Source: Clostridia bacterium (lineage in GTDB: Bacteria > Bacillota > Clostridia > Oscillospirales > SIG627). From it: a stretch of 64,000 nucleotides of DNA. The DNA lies in the NCBI GenBank assembly GCA_017517325.1, contig JAFWZW010000023.1:156475-220474 (forward strand), given 5' to 3'. The position numbers were made by a program, and so were the translations under genes. Position 1 is the first letter of the stretch. The number at the start of each line of letters is the position of its first letter. A model generated the notes under the pieces. It had not been told where the DNA came from and ran no database searches. It saw nothing but the letters and a program-made list of their open reading frames with translations. Shown piece after piece: positions 23,972 through 32,600 of this stretch.

Positions 23972-26365
23972 ATGAATTTCAGAGAATTTTTGAAAGAGAA
24001 TATCGTCTGTCTTGACGGCGGTATGGGCACCCTTCTGCAAGGCAAGGGCCTTTTGCCCGGTGAAGATCCCGAGCGTTGGAATCTTTCCCATCCGGAAGTG
24101 ATCCGCGAGATCCACCGTGGGTATTTCAATGCGGGCAGTAACGTTGTGTGCACCAATACTTTCGGTGCCAATATTTTAAAGTTTTCCGAAAAAGAATTGG
24201 AAGCGATCCTTACGGCCGCCGTTGAAAACGCCAAGGCGGCAAGAGAAGCCTCCTCTTCTCAAAAGGAAAGATTTATCGCCTTGGATATCGGCCCCACGGG
24301 AAAGCTCTTAAAGCCCTTGGGGGATCTTGATTTTGAAGATGCCGTGGAGGTTTTTGCCAAAACAGTTCGCATCGGGGCCCGCCTTGGGGTAGATCTGGTG
24401 ATGGTGGAAACCATGAACGATAGCTACGAAACCAAAGCCGCCCTTTTGGCTGTAAAAGAAAATTCGGATCTGCCCGTTCTGGTCTCCAACGCCTACGGGG
24501 AAGACGGAAAATTGATGACCGGTGCAACTCCCGCCGCTATGGTGGCAATGCTGGAGGGAATGGGGGCGGATGCCATTGGTGCCAATTGCTCTTTGGGACC
24601 CGTACAGCTTCGCTCCGTGGTGGAAGTCTTGCTTGAAAAAGCCTCCGTTCCCGTTCTTTGCAAGCCTAATGCGGGGCTTCCCAAATGTGTAAACGGCGAA
24701 ACGGTCTTTGACGTGACCGTGGAAGAATTTTCGGAGGAAGTGGCGTCCTTTGTGAAAAAAGGCGTTCGTCTGGTGGGCGGATGCTGTGGCACTACTCCCG
24801 AGTATATTTCGAATCTTTGCTCAAAGGCCGCTTCTCTTGCGCCTGTTCCTCTTAAGGAAAAGAATTTCACCGTTATTTCCTCTTACACCCACGCCCTTGA
24901 ATTTGGGGAAAAGCCCGTTCTCATCGGCGAGCGCATCAATCCCACGGGTAAAAAACGCTTTAAGCAGGCCCTTCTGGAGGGGGATATGGATCATATCCTC
25001 ACCGAAGGAGTCAATCAGCAGGAAAAAGGCGTTCACGTTTTGGATGTGAACGTGGGTCTCCCCGAGATCGACGAAGGGGCGATGCTGAAGGAAGCAGTCT
25101 GCCGTCTGCAGGAGGTGACCGATCTTCCCCTGCAGATCGATACCGCAAGCGTCTCTGCTATGGAGGGAGCGTTGCGCCGTTATAACGGTAAGGCGATGAT
25201 CAATTCCGTCAATGGTAAGCGTGAGAGCATGGAAGCCGTTTTTCCCCTTGTGAAAAAATACGGCGGCCTTGTGGTTGCCCTGACTTTGGATGAAAACGGT
25301 ATCCCCGAAACGGCCGAGGGCAGAGTGAAGATTGCTCAAAGGATCCTGAAAACCGCAGAGGGCTACGGGATCGCAGGGAAGGATATTATCTTCGATACCT
25401 TGGCTATGACCGTCAGTGCCGATAATCGCGCCGCTCTTGCGACCCTTTCCTCTCTTAAAACCATCAAGGAGAGCCTTGGTTGCCATACCTCTCTTGGCGT
25501 TTCCAACGTATCCTTCGGTCTTCCGTGCCGTGATGCGGTGAACAGCACCTTCTTTACCATGGCGCTGGAAAACGGCCTTTCTGCCGCCATTATGAATCCC
25601 TATTCTCCCGATATGATGAAAACTTATTACGCATACTGCGCTCTTAAGGGCTTGGATGAAAACTGCGCAGCTTACGTTGCTCATGCAGAGCTGTTTGCTA
25701 CGGTATCTGCTGCCCCTCTGCTGCAGAAAAAGCCTTCGGAGGAAGCCGCTTCCGAGCTGCAACGCGCCATTATAAAGGGGTTTCGTGATCAGGCGGGCGC
25801 TATCACGAAAAAGCTTCTTGCTACCGTTCCCCCTCTTGAGATCGTAAACGGCGAGATCATTCCCGCTCTGAATCGGGTGGGGGAGGGCTTTGAACGGAAA
25901 ACGGTCTATCTGCCCCAGCTGCTTATGAGTGCCGAGGCGGCAAAAAGTGCCTTTGAGGAGATCAAGACCTTCCTTTCCGACGGCGAAAAGAAGGAGGGAA
26001 AGGGCACCTTCGTCCTTGCTACTGTTCACGGTGATATTCACGATATCGGTAAAAACATCGTAAAGCTTCTTTTGGAAAACTATGGCTTTGACGTAGTGGA
26101 TTTAGGGAAGGACGTTCCCCCCGAAAAAGTGCTGGAAGCCGTCTCGGAGCTCCGCGCACCGTTAGCGGGGCTCAGCGCCTTGATGACCACTACCGTTCCC
26201 GCTATGGAGGAGACCGTGAGATTGCTGAAGGAAAAAGCCCCTTGGTGCAAGATCGTGGTGGGTGGCGCCGTTCTCACGGCGGAATACGCCGCACTGGTTG
26301 GTGCAGACCATTACGCCAAGGATGCAATGGAAACCGTTCGCTTCGCCCAGAGGATCATCGGGTAA
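23972..26365 (+). CDS. metH: Cobalamin-dependent methionine synthase lacking the activation domain
   Basis: A 797-residue enzyme transferring a methyl group from methyl-THF to homocysteine through B12. Residues 1 to about 285 are the homocysteine-binding zinc barrel, with zinc ligands in GANCSLGP and GGCCGTTPEY. About 310-570 is the pterin-binding barrel (GERINPTGKK, DVNVGLPEID). About 590-797 is the B12 cap and binding domain with the axial-ligand motif DIHDIGKNI. Full-length MetH is about 1,200 residues; the missing C-terminus is supplied by the separate protein upstream. It ends at a strong terminator. Confidence 0.95.
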   Translation: MNFREFLKENIVCLDGGMGTLLQGKGLLPGEDPERWNLSHPEVIREIHRGYFNAGSNVVCTNTFGANILKFSEKELEAILTAAVENAKAAREASSSQKERFIALDIGPTGKLLKPLGDLDFEDAVEVFAKTVRIGARLGVDLVMVETMNDSYETKAALLAVKENSDLPVLVSNAYGEDGKLMTGATPAAMVAMLEGMGADAIGANCSLGPVQLRSVVEVLLEKASVPVLCKPNAGLPKCVNGETVFDVTVEEFSEEVASFVKKGVRLVGGCCGTTPEYISNLCSKAASLAPVPLKEKNFTVISSYTHALEFGEKPVLIGERINPTGKKRFKQALLEGDMDHILTEGVNQQEKGVHVLDVNVGLPEIDEGAMLKEAVCRLQEVTDLPLQIDTASVSAMEGALRRYNGKAMINSVNGKRESMEAVFPLVKKYGGLVVALTLDENGIPETAEGRVKIAQRILKTAEGYGIAGKDIIFDTLAMTVSADNRAALATLSSLKTIKESLGCHTSLGVSNVSFGLPCRDAVNSTFFTMALENGLSAAIMNPYSPDMMKTYYAYCALKGLDENCAAYVAHAELFATVSAAPLLQKKPSEEAASELQRAIIKGFRDQAGAITKKLLATVPPLEIVNGEIIPALNRVGEGFERKTVYLPQLLMSAEAAKSAFEEIKTFLSDGEKKEGKGTFVLATVHGDIHDIGKNIVKLLLENYGFDVVDLGKDVPPEKVLEAVSELRAPLAGLSALMTTTVPAMEETVRLLKEKAPWCKIVVGGAVLTAEYAALVGADHYAKDAMETVRFAQRIIG

Positions 26366-26369
26366 AATG

Positions 26370-26404
26370 AAAGCAGGAACTGCTTGTGCAGTTCCTGCTT
26401 TTAG
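26370..26404. terminator. Bidirectional terminator between metH and the acyltransferase array
   Basis: A 14-bp perfect stem, AAAGCAGGAACTGC (26370-26383) against 26388-26401 with loop TTGT. Converging genes end on both sides. Confidence 0.9.
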
Positions 26405-27601
26405 TTATTCCTCAATGAGAATGACACCGCTGGTATCGTAAACGAATTCTCCTTTTAAATAAACCTGCTTCAGGCCGCGCTGAAGGCTGGTGTTTTCGGG
26501 GAGCTCTTCGTAGCTTTTGACACCGAGGGGGTAAACGTAGCTCATGGGTGATTTGCCTGCGCTCTTTCTGGGGTAGCGGGTGTAGCGCAGAGCAAAGGAG
26601 GAAATTTTGGATTTCGTTCCCAAAACCTCCTGCAATACGGGGGAGAGAAGCCAAGAGCAGCAGTAAAATACCTTGGGCTTCCATTCGGGGTAACAGCGCT
26701 TGGTCAGCTCCAGCGCTTCCTTTAAGGATCGAGAAACAGCTTCGGGTGAAAAATCGGTGTTTCGGGGAATGTGAACGCTTAGACCGTGATCACCGGGCTG
26801 ATAGACCAGCTCCCATTCCTTCTTGAAAAAGCGCTCCCGCTCCCGCTGTATCAAAATGCCGCGGGAGGGGTTGCCCACGTATTCCGTCTCCGTCTCTTCA
26901 AAGCGGGTGATAAAGGAGCCTTCCTCCTCTTCGGCACCGCTGCTGCCCAAGAGAAGACCGCTTTTGTGAACGGGGAGCTCGTTTCCGAAAACGGGGAGGA
27001 TCTCGCCGCTCATTTTGTTTCTCAAAACGAAGGCGTTGTAGGAGGGGGAGGTGTGGATCTCAAAATTCAGACCGTGGTGATAGAAGATCTTGCACTTAAT
27101 GTAAAGCACGCACCAATTTGCATAAAGATCCGTAAAGCCGGGTACGCCCAAAATGTGGTTCTCTACCACCTCAAGGCTGATTTTGAAGCCTTCCAGATTG
27201 ACAATGGCCTGCTCAGGGGTAAAGCCGCGCTCCACGTATTCCTTATAAGCATCCTCAACGGAAGGAAGAAGTGCGTAAAGGGGCAACATATTACCTGCCA
27301 CGGTACCGTCCGTTTTGGGGTATTTCATTTTGCGGCAGCTTTTGCAATCCAGATCGCGAATGCAAAGGCTTACGGCATCAATGAAGGCTTTGCGGTCTCC
27401 GTTTTCTTCGGAGATCACCTTCCAGCCTTGCTTTACAAGATCAAAATATTTGCCGAATAGGTCGAATTTTTCCTGCAGACGGCAGATCAGATCCATGGAG
27501 CAAAGCTCGTTTTCTCTGCCTGCGGGTAGGGGATAGTAGGCGTTCAGGGGTTCGGGGTAGTTTTTGACCCCGAGGCGTTCTGCTAAAGTTTGAAACGACA
27601 T
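26405..27601 (-). CDS. GNAT-like acyltransferase-domain protein, array copy E (last)
   Basis: A 398-residue member of a family with an N-terminal helical NAT_N-like domain and a C-terminal GNAT-like domain. The C-terminal signature is present: VHIPRNTDFSPE, then a CCSWLLSP motif, and LPENTSLQRGLKQVYLKGE before a glycine/valine-rich end. The family is annotated only as acyltransferase-domain proteins; substrate and reaction are unknown, and it is cytoplasmic (no signal or membrane segment). It is the most diverged of five tandem paralogues and the last of the transcript. Start: ATG at 27601 behind AAGGAG; ten bases separate it from copy D. Confidence 0.75.
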   Translation of the reverse strand: MSFQTLAERLGVKNYPEPLNAYYPLPAGRENELCSMDLICRLQEKFDLFGKYFDLVKQGWKVISEENGDRKAFIDAVSLCIRDLDCKSCRKMKYPKTDGTVAGNMLPLYALLPSVEDAYKEYVERGFTPEQAIVNLEGFKISLEVVENHILGVPGFTDLYANWCVLYIKCKIFYHHGLNFEIHTSPSYNAFVLRNKMSGEILPVFGNELPVHKSGLLLGSSGAEEEEGSFITRFEETETEYVGNPSRGILIQRERERFFKKEWELVYQPGDHGLSVHIPRNTDFSPEAVSRSLKEALELTKRCYPEWKPKVFYCCSWLLSPVLQEVLGTKSKISSFALRYTRYPRKSAGKSPMSYVYPLGVKSYEELPENTSLQRGLKQVYLKGEFVYDTSGVILIEE

Positions 27602-27611
27602 ATTTTTCTCC

Positions 27612-28805
27612 TTACAGTTCAATGACACCGGCGTAGCTCAAAACCACTTTTCCTTCAATGTAGTGCTTTTTTAAAGCACGCATCAGGCTGGTATCTTCAG
27701 GCAGATCCTCATAGGGACCGTTGAAGGTCGCGGGAAATACGAAGCTGAATACGCTTTTACCGGAAGCATCCTTCTGGGGGTAACGGATCCAGGTGTTGCC
27801 GAAGGCCAAGATCTTGCTGTCGGGCTTCAGCATAGGCTCCAGATCCTTGGAAAGAAGCCAGGAATAACAATGGAACATTTTGGGATCATATTCGCTGAAG
27901 CCTTGCTTTATGATCTTCTTTGCTCCTTCTCTGGCAGCGCGGAAGGCCTCAACGCTGATATCGCTGCCTCTGGGGATGTGAACGGCGATGAAGTTATCGC
28001 CGGGCTTCATGAGCATGACCCATTCAGACTTGGGGAAAACGGTCTTTTCGTTCACGTAACGACAGCCTTTTGCGGGGTAACCTACATATGCATCTTCCGT
28101 CTCTTCAAAGGTAGCTTCAAAAGCGCCTTCCTCATCGGTTTCGCCCACGGAGCCGAATACCATTCCGTTTGCGGAGATCTTCTGAGGAATGGCAACGGGC
28201 ACGACCTCGCCGGTCACCTTGTTCTTTAAAATGTTGGCGTCACCGTGGCGGTGCACTTCAAAATTAAAGCCGCCATGGCGGAACAGTCTTGCCTTGGTGT
28301 AAAGGCATTGCCAGGAAAAGAAGGTTCTGGTCAGGGCTGGGCGACCGGGTACGCCCTTTTCGGCATTTGCCAGACAGTTGTAATAATTCTTCATATAGAG
28401 CTTTACCGTCTCTGCATCAAAACCGCGTTGCAGATACTTTTCGTATGCCCCATCAATGGAGGGAAGGTGAATGTAAAGGGCGAAAAAGTCCTTTACGGGA
28501 GTGCCGTCAAATTCGGGAATCTTGATCTTGGTGACCATTTCGTATTCGTTGTCCATCATATAAAGGCAGGCGGCGTCAACGTAAGCCTTCATTCTCTCAT
28601 TTTTCTCCAGCTCCAACCAAGCATCTCTTACGGCCTGATGGTATTCTCCGAAGAAATCAAATCGTTCCTGAAGGTGGTCAATGAGCTCTGCGGAGCAAAG
28701 ATGAGCCTTACGCTCTCGGGGAACGGGGTAATATTTGTGCATCCCTTCGGGAACCAGGTCGTATTTCAATACGCCGATCTCTTTTGCTATCTCGTTTAAA
28801 ATCAT
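27612..28805 (-). CDS. GNAT-like acyltransferase-domain protein, array copy D
   Basis: A 397-residue paralogue with the same layout: an N-terminal segment beginning ILNEIAKEIG with PVPRERKAHLCSAELIDHLQ, a central region with PGRPALTRTFFSWQCLY, and the C-terminal VHIPRGSDISVE, CYSWLLSKDL and LPEDTSLMRALKKHYIEGK. The tryptophan, arginine and histidine positions shared with the sister copies suggest that all keep the same fold and possibly activity. AGGAG precedes the ATG; 15 bases separate it from copy C upstream. Function unknown, as for the other copies. Confidence 0.75.
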   Translation of the reverse strand: MILNEIAKEIGVLKYDLVPEGMHKYYPVPRERKAHLCSAELIDHLQERFDFFGEYHQAVRDAWLELEKNERMKAYVDAACLYMMDNEYEMVTKIKIPEFDGTPVKDFFALYIHLPSIDGAYEKYLQRGFDAETVKLYMKNYYNCLANAEKGVPGRPALTRTFFSWQCLYTKARLFRHGGFNFEVHRHGDANILKNKVTGEVVPVAIPQKISANGMVFGSVGETDEEGAFEATFEETEDAYVGYPAKGCRYVNEKTVFPKSEWVMLMKPGDNFIAVHIPRGSDISVEAFRAAREGAKKIIKQGFSEYDPKMFHCYSWLLSKDLEPMLKPDSKILAFGNTWIRYPQKDASGKSVFSFVFPATFNGPYEDLPEDTSLMRALKKHYIEGKVVLSYAGVIEL

Positions 28806-28820
28806 AGTTTTTCTCCTCTG

Positions 28821-30014
28821 TTAAAATTCAATAATGCCACCGTAATTGTGAATGTGATCGCCTTCTAAATACATTTTTTTCAAAGCGCGCATCAGGCTGG
28901 TATCCTCAGGCAGATCTTCCAAAGGTCCCTTGAAATCCTGGGGGAACACGAAAACGAACACGCTCTGCCCGTTGGATTTTACGGGATAACGAACGTAGCG
29001 CTCACCAAAGGAAAGAATGCGGGAGCCGGGCTTCATAATTTTTTTCAGATCCGGGCTGAGAAGCCAGGAATTGCAGGTGAAAAAGTGAGGCTTGAAATCC
29101 GGGTAACGCTGAGAAACGATCTCTTTTGCCTCTTCCAGAGAATGGGTAATATTCTCTTCGGAAAGGTCGGTCTTTTTGGGAATATGAATGGCAACGATAT
29201 TGTCTTTTGGCTTAAAGACCATTTCCCATTCTGATTTTGCAAAGGACTCTTTTTGAGTGGAGAAAAGAAGGTCTTTTACCGGGAAGCCAATGTAAGCATC
29301 CTCTGTCTCTTCAAAGGTGGTCTCCACAGCCCCTTCTTCATCTTCGAAATCCACCGTGCCCAAAAGATGCCCGCTGCGATGGAGCTTCTGCCCTTCTTTT
29401 GAAAGAAGCCGAATTTCTCTCGTTTCCTTATGCTTCAAAGCGTAAACGGCTTTGTTGGTGGCGAGCTGATAGTTCAGGCCGCGGTGATAAAAGATCAGCG
29501 CCTTGGTGTAAAGGCAAAGCCAGCGAAAATAAATATCCACCAGAGCAGGTCTCCCCACCACGTTTTTGTGGGTGTGGGCAACGTCGTCGTAGAAGCAATC
29601 CAGATGGGACAGGGTCTCTTCGTGGCTGAAGCCGCGACTTCTGTATTTGTCGTAGGCCGCTTCCAAGGAGGGAATATGAATGAAAAGCTGTAAAAGATCA
29701 CCTTCCGGGGTTCCGTTGGGAGCAGGTACGGGGATCTTGGTGCATTTTCCGTAAGAGGAGTCCTTCATAAAAAGGCTTGCCGCGTCAACGTAGGCCTTTC
29801 TTAAGGTGTCCCTTTCCAAAGCCTGCCAATATTCCTTGACGATGGAGTAGTATTCCTTGAATACGTTGAAACGCTCCTGCAATCTGTCGATCATTTCAAG
29901 ACTGCAAAGCTCCCCCTTTCTTTCTTGGGGAATGGGGTAATAGGGAAGCATTTCTTCTGGGATCGCATCGTACTTTTCAATACCGATCTTTTTTGCAATT
30001 TCATTTAAGTTCAT
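28821..30014 (-). CDS. GNAT-like acyltransferase-domain protein, array copy C
   Basis: A 397-residue paralogue, very close to copy B in its N-terminal 90 residues (both have CSLEMIDRLQ, FKEYY, EYWQALE and RKAYVDAASLFM). C-terminal motifs are VAIHIPKKTDLSEEN, CNSWLLSPDLKK, and LPEDTSLMRALKKMYLEGD. The reading frame stays open 60 bases further upstream into copy B, but the ATG at 30014 has AAAAGGAG in the right place and aligns with the starts of its sisters, so it is preferred. The gap to copy B is 13 bases. Confidence 0.76.
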   Translation of the reverse strand: MNLNEIAKKIGIEKYDAIPEEMLPYYPIPQERKGELCSLEMIDRLQERFNVFKEYYSIVKEYWQALERDTLRKAYVDAASLFMKDSSYGKCTKIPVPAPNGTPEGDLLQLFIHIPSLEAAYDKYRSRGFSHEETLSHLDCFYDDVAHTHKNVVGRPALVDIYFRWLCLYTKALIFYHRGLNYQLATNKAVYALKHKETREIRLLSKEGQKLHRSGHLLGTVDFEDEEGAVETTFEETEDAYIGFPVKDLLFSTQKESFAKSEWEMVFKPKDNIVAIHIPKKTDLSEENITHSLEEAKEIVSQRYPDFKPHFFTCNSWLLSPDLKKIMKPGSRILSFGERYVRYPVKSNGQSVFVFVFPQDFKGPLEDLPEDTSLMRALKKMYLEGDHIHNYGGIIEF

Positions 30015-30027
30015 AGCTTTGCTCCTT

Positions 30028-31218
30028 TTAAAATTCAATGATACCGCCGTAATTGAGGATGCTTTCGCCCTCACCGTACAGCTTTTTCACAGCCCGCTGG
30101 AGGCTGGTGTTTTCAGGTAATTCATCAAGGTCTTTTTCAAAATCTACGGGAAATACGCAGGGAAGAAGGCCCTTGCCGTTGCATAACACCGGGTATCGAA
30201 GAAAGCACTCACCAAAAGATAGGATCCGCGAGCCGGGCTTCAGTACCTTCTCTAAATCAGGACTTATGATCCAGGAGGTACAGGTGAAAAAACGTGCTTT
30301 TCGTTCCGGAAAGTGCCTTGCGACCATTTCCTTTGCACCTTTGAAAGCAAGAGCAACCTCTTCTGGGGAAAGATCGGCACCGGTGGGAATGTGAACGCCG
30401 ATGCAGTCATCCCGCATATCCAAAACAAGCTCCCAATCCTCTTTGGAAAATCGCTCCTTGTTTGTAGAAAAAAGATGGCTTTTTACCGCAAATCCAAGGT
30501 AGGCATCTTCTGTTTCTTCAAAGGTGGCATCTACCGCACCCTCTTCCTCCCGGTATCCCGCAGAGCCCAAGATGCGGCCGCTTTTGTGAAGTCTTTGGGG
30601 TGTGGCAAGAATGCGCAGCTCTCCGTTATTCTTATTCTTTAAAACGTAGATCTGCTTGTTTCGGCGCATAGCAAATTTCAGCCCGTGGCAGGAAAAGATC
30701 CTTGCTTTTGTGTAATTGCAGAGCCAGCGGAAATAATCGTATACCAGCGCAGGTCTTCCCACAAGATTCTTGTGGGTGTCGGATACGTTTTGGTAGTAGG
30801 AGTCTAAAAAACTCAAGGTTTCTTCGTGGGAGAAGCCCCGTGCTCTGTAATGTTCGTAAGCATCCTCCACAGAGGGAACGTGGATGAAAAGCTGCAACAG
30901 ATCCCCGGCGGGGGTACCGTCAGGCGCAGGCACCGGGATGGCGGTGCATTGGTTGAAGGCGCTGTCTCGCATAAAAAGGGAGGCGGCATCAACGTAAGCC
31001 TTTCTTAAGGGGTCCTGTTCCAGAGCCTGCCAGTATTCTCTGACGATGGGGTAGTATTCCTTGAATATATTGAAACGCGCCTGCAGTCTGTCGATCATTT
31101 CGAGGCTACAAAGCTCCCTTTTTCTCTCTTGCGGAATGGGGTAGTAGGAGAGCATTTCCGGGGGCATTTTTTGGCACCTTTCTGCGCCGATCTCTTTGGC
31201 AAGATCCATCAGATTCAT
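30028..31218 (-). CDS. GNAT-like acyltransferase-domain protein, array copy B
   Basis: A 396-residue paralogue and apparent recent duplicate of copy C. It carries IGVHIPTGADLSPEE, the CTSWIISPDLEK variant of the SWLLSP motif, and LPENTSLQRAVKKLYGEGE. An AGGAGGG site precedes the ATG. Unlike the other junctions (10-15 bases), 60 bases separate it from copy A, and these contain a terminator-like hairpin, so copies B-E may be expressed at a lower or regulated level relative to copy A. Confidence 0.76.
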   Translation of the reverse strand: MNLMDLAKEIGAERCQKMPPEMLSYYPIPQERKRELCSLEMIDRLQARFNIFKEYYPIVREYWQALEQDPLRKAYVDAASLFMRDSAFNQCTAIPVPAPDGTPAGDLLQLFIHVPSVEDAYEHYRARGFSHEETLSFLDSYYQNVSDTHKNLVGRPALVYDYFRWLCNYTKARIFSCHGLKFAMRRNKQIYVLKNKNNGELRILATPQRLHKSGRILGSAGYREEEGAVDATFEETEDAYLGFAVKSHLFSTNKERFSKEDWELVLDMRDDCIGVHIPTGADLSPEEVALAFKGAKEMVARHFPERKARFFTCTSWIISPDLEKVLKPGSRILSFGECFLRYPVLCNGKGLLPCVFPVDFEKDLDELPENTSLQRAVKKLYGEGESILNYGGIIEF

Positions 31219-31243
31219 AAAGCACCCTCCTGATCGAATGTGA

Positions 31244-31271
31244 AAAATGCCGCCGTATCAGGCGGCATTTT
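31244..31271 (-). terminator. Attenuator-like terminator between acyltransferase copies A and B
   Basis: AAAATGCCGCC (31244-31254) pairs with 31261-31271 over loop GTATCA; on the minus strand TTTTT follows at the end of the stem. It lies inside the five-gene array. Confidence 0.75.
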
Positions 31272-31278
31272 GTTGTCT

Positions 31279-32469
31279 TTACAGAGAGATGACCCCGCCG
31301 TAATCCAGAACGTAGCCGCCTGCAATGTACTTTGCTTTCAAGGCACGCATCAGACTGGTATCCTCGGGCAGCTCCTCCAAGGGGCCTTTAAAGCTCTGAG
31401 GAAATACGAAGTTGAAAACGCTTCTGCCGGTACCCTTGCGGGGGAACCTGGCAAATCTGCGGGCAAAGCCGAGGATCTTGGAATCGGGCTTGAGCATCTC
31501 GTCCAAATCGGGGGAAAGGAGCCAGGAACCGCACATGAACATTTTGGGGTCAACCTCGCCAAAGCCCTTCATTGCGATGTCACGGGCGCCTTCAAAAGCG
31601 GCGTCAATATTTTCGGGGGAGAAATCGGTATTTTTGGGAATGTGTACGCCGATCACGTAGTTACCGGGCTCCAGGGCGATCTCCCATTCCGTCTTGGAAA
31701 AGACTGCCGTTTCCTTTTTGAATACGCAGTTTTCGGTAGGGTGTGCAATGAAGGCTTCCTCCGTTTCAACGAAGGAGGTTGTGAAAGAGCCTTCCTCGTC
31801 CTCGTAGCCTGCGGAGCCTAAAACCGTACCGTCACGGTGGCAGACCTGATCCTTTGCCACAGGCAGAAGAGCACCGGTCTTTTTGTTTTTCAAAACGTAA
31901 GGAGTGGTAATGCGGTGAACCTCAAAGTTGAAGCCCTTGTAGTTGAAGATCCTTGCCTTGGTGTAAAGGCAAAGCCAGCGGAAGTACATAGCGATCAGGG
32001 AGGTTCTTCCGATGATGTTGTTGGTGGTGTGGCGTACGTTGCCGATATAACGAAGCATATACTCGCGGGCGGATTGTTCATCAAAGCCGCGCTGAATATA
32101 GGTGTCGTACGCTTTTTCCACTGCGGGAACGTGAATGAACAACTGCAAAAGATCTCCTGCAAGAGTTCCGTCAGGATCGGGAACGGGGATCTTGGTTACG
32201 ATCTCGTATTCTTGATCCTTCATAAACAGGCTGCAAACGTCCACCCAGGTCTTTCTGTCTTCATCCTGCTCTAAAGCGGCCCAGCGCTCCTTGGCATCCT
32301 CGTAAAACTCTCCGAAAAACTCAAAGCGCTCCTGCAAACGCTCGATCATTTCCATAGAGCAAAGCTCGCCCTTTCTGTCTTCGGGAATGGGGTAATAGCG
32401 AAGCATTCCCTCCGGCATATTTTCCATCTTCTTCGCGCCGATCTTTGTACCCAGTTCCATCAAGGTCAT
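31279..32469 (-). CDS. GNAT-like acyltransferase-domain protein, array copy A (promoter-proximal)
   Basis: A 396-residue first member of the array. It starts TLMELGTKIG and has PIPEDRKGELCSMEMIERLQ, then a central NIIGRTSLIAMYFRWLCLY. The C-terminal family motifs are IGVHIPKNTDFSPEN, CGSWLLSPDLDE, and LPEDTSLMRALKAKYIAGG. Family: NAT_N/GNAT-like acyltransferase-domain proteins of unknown substrate. It has its own promoter 58-86 bases upstream and a GAGGAA ribosome binding site. A hairpin after its stop probably limits readthrough to copies B-E. Confidence 0.76.
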   Translation of the reverse strand: MTLMELGTKIGAKKMENMPEGMLRYYPIPEDRKGELCSMEMIERLQERFEFFGEFYEDAKERWAALEQDEDRKTWVDVCSLFMKDQEYEIVTKIPVPDPDGTLAGDLLQLFIHVPAVEKAYDTYIQRGFDEQSAREYMLRYIGNVRHTTNNIIGRTSLIAMYFRWLCLYTKARIFNYKGFNFEVHRITTPYVLKNKKTGALLPVAKDQVCHRDGTVLGSAGYEDEEGSFTTSFVETEEAFIAHPTENCVFKKETAVFSKTEWEIALEPGNYVIGVHIPKNTDFSPENIDAAFEGARDIAMKGFGEVDPKMFMCGSWLLSPDLDEMLKPDSKILGFARRFARFPRKGTGRSVFNFVFPQSFKGPLEELPEDTSLMRALKAKYIAGGYVLDYGGVISL

Positions 32470-32526
32470 AGCTGTTTCCTCACTTTGCTTTTTTCAGGCA
32501 GAAATATCTCTGCACTTCTTTTTCAT

Positions 32527-32555
32527 ATTTTATCACAAGATACGGTATACTGCAA
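32527..32555 (-). promoter_or_regulatory. Promoter of the acyltransferase array
   Basis: On the minus strand, TTGCAG (32550-32555), a 17-bp spacer and TAAAAT (32527-32532). A short hairpin (GCAGA/TCTGC) lies in the leader. Confidence 0.7.
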
Positions 32556-32566
32556 GAGAAAGAAAG

Positions 32567-32595
32567 AAAAAAGGCGGAGTTTTTCCGCCTTTTTT
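32567..32595. terminator. Terminator downstream of the DUF4838 gene
   Basis: AAGGCGGA/TCCGCCTT stem with A- and T-runs on its flanks, between the DUF4838 stop and the array promoter. Confidence 0.85.
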
Positions 32596-32600
32596 CGGTA

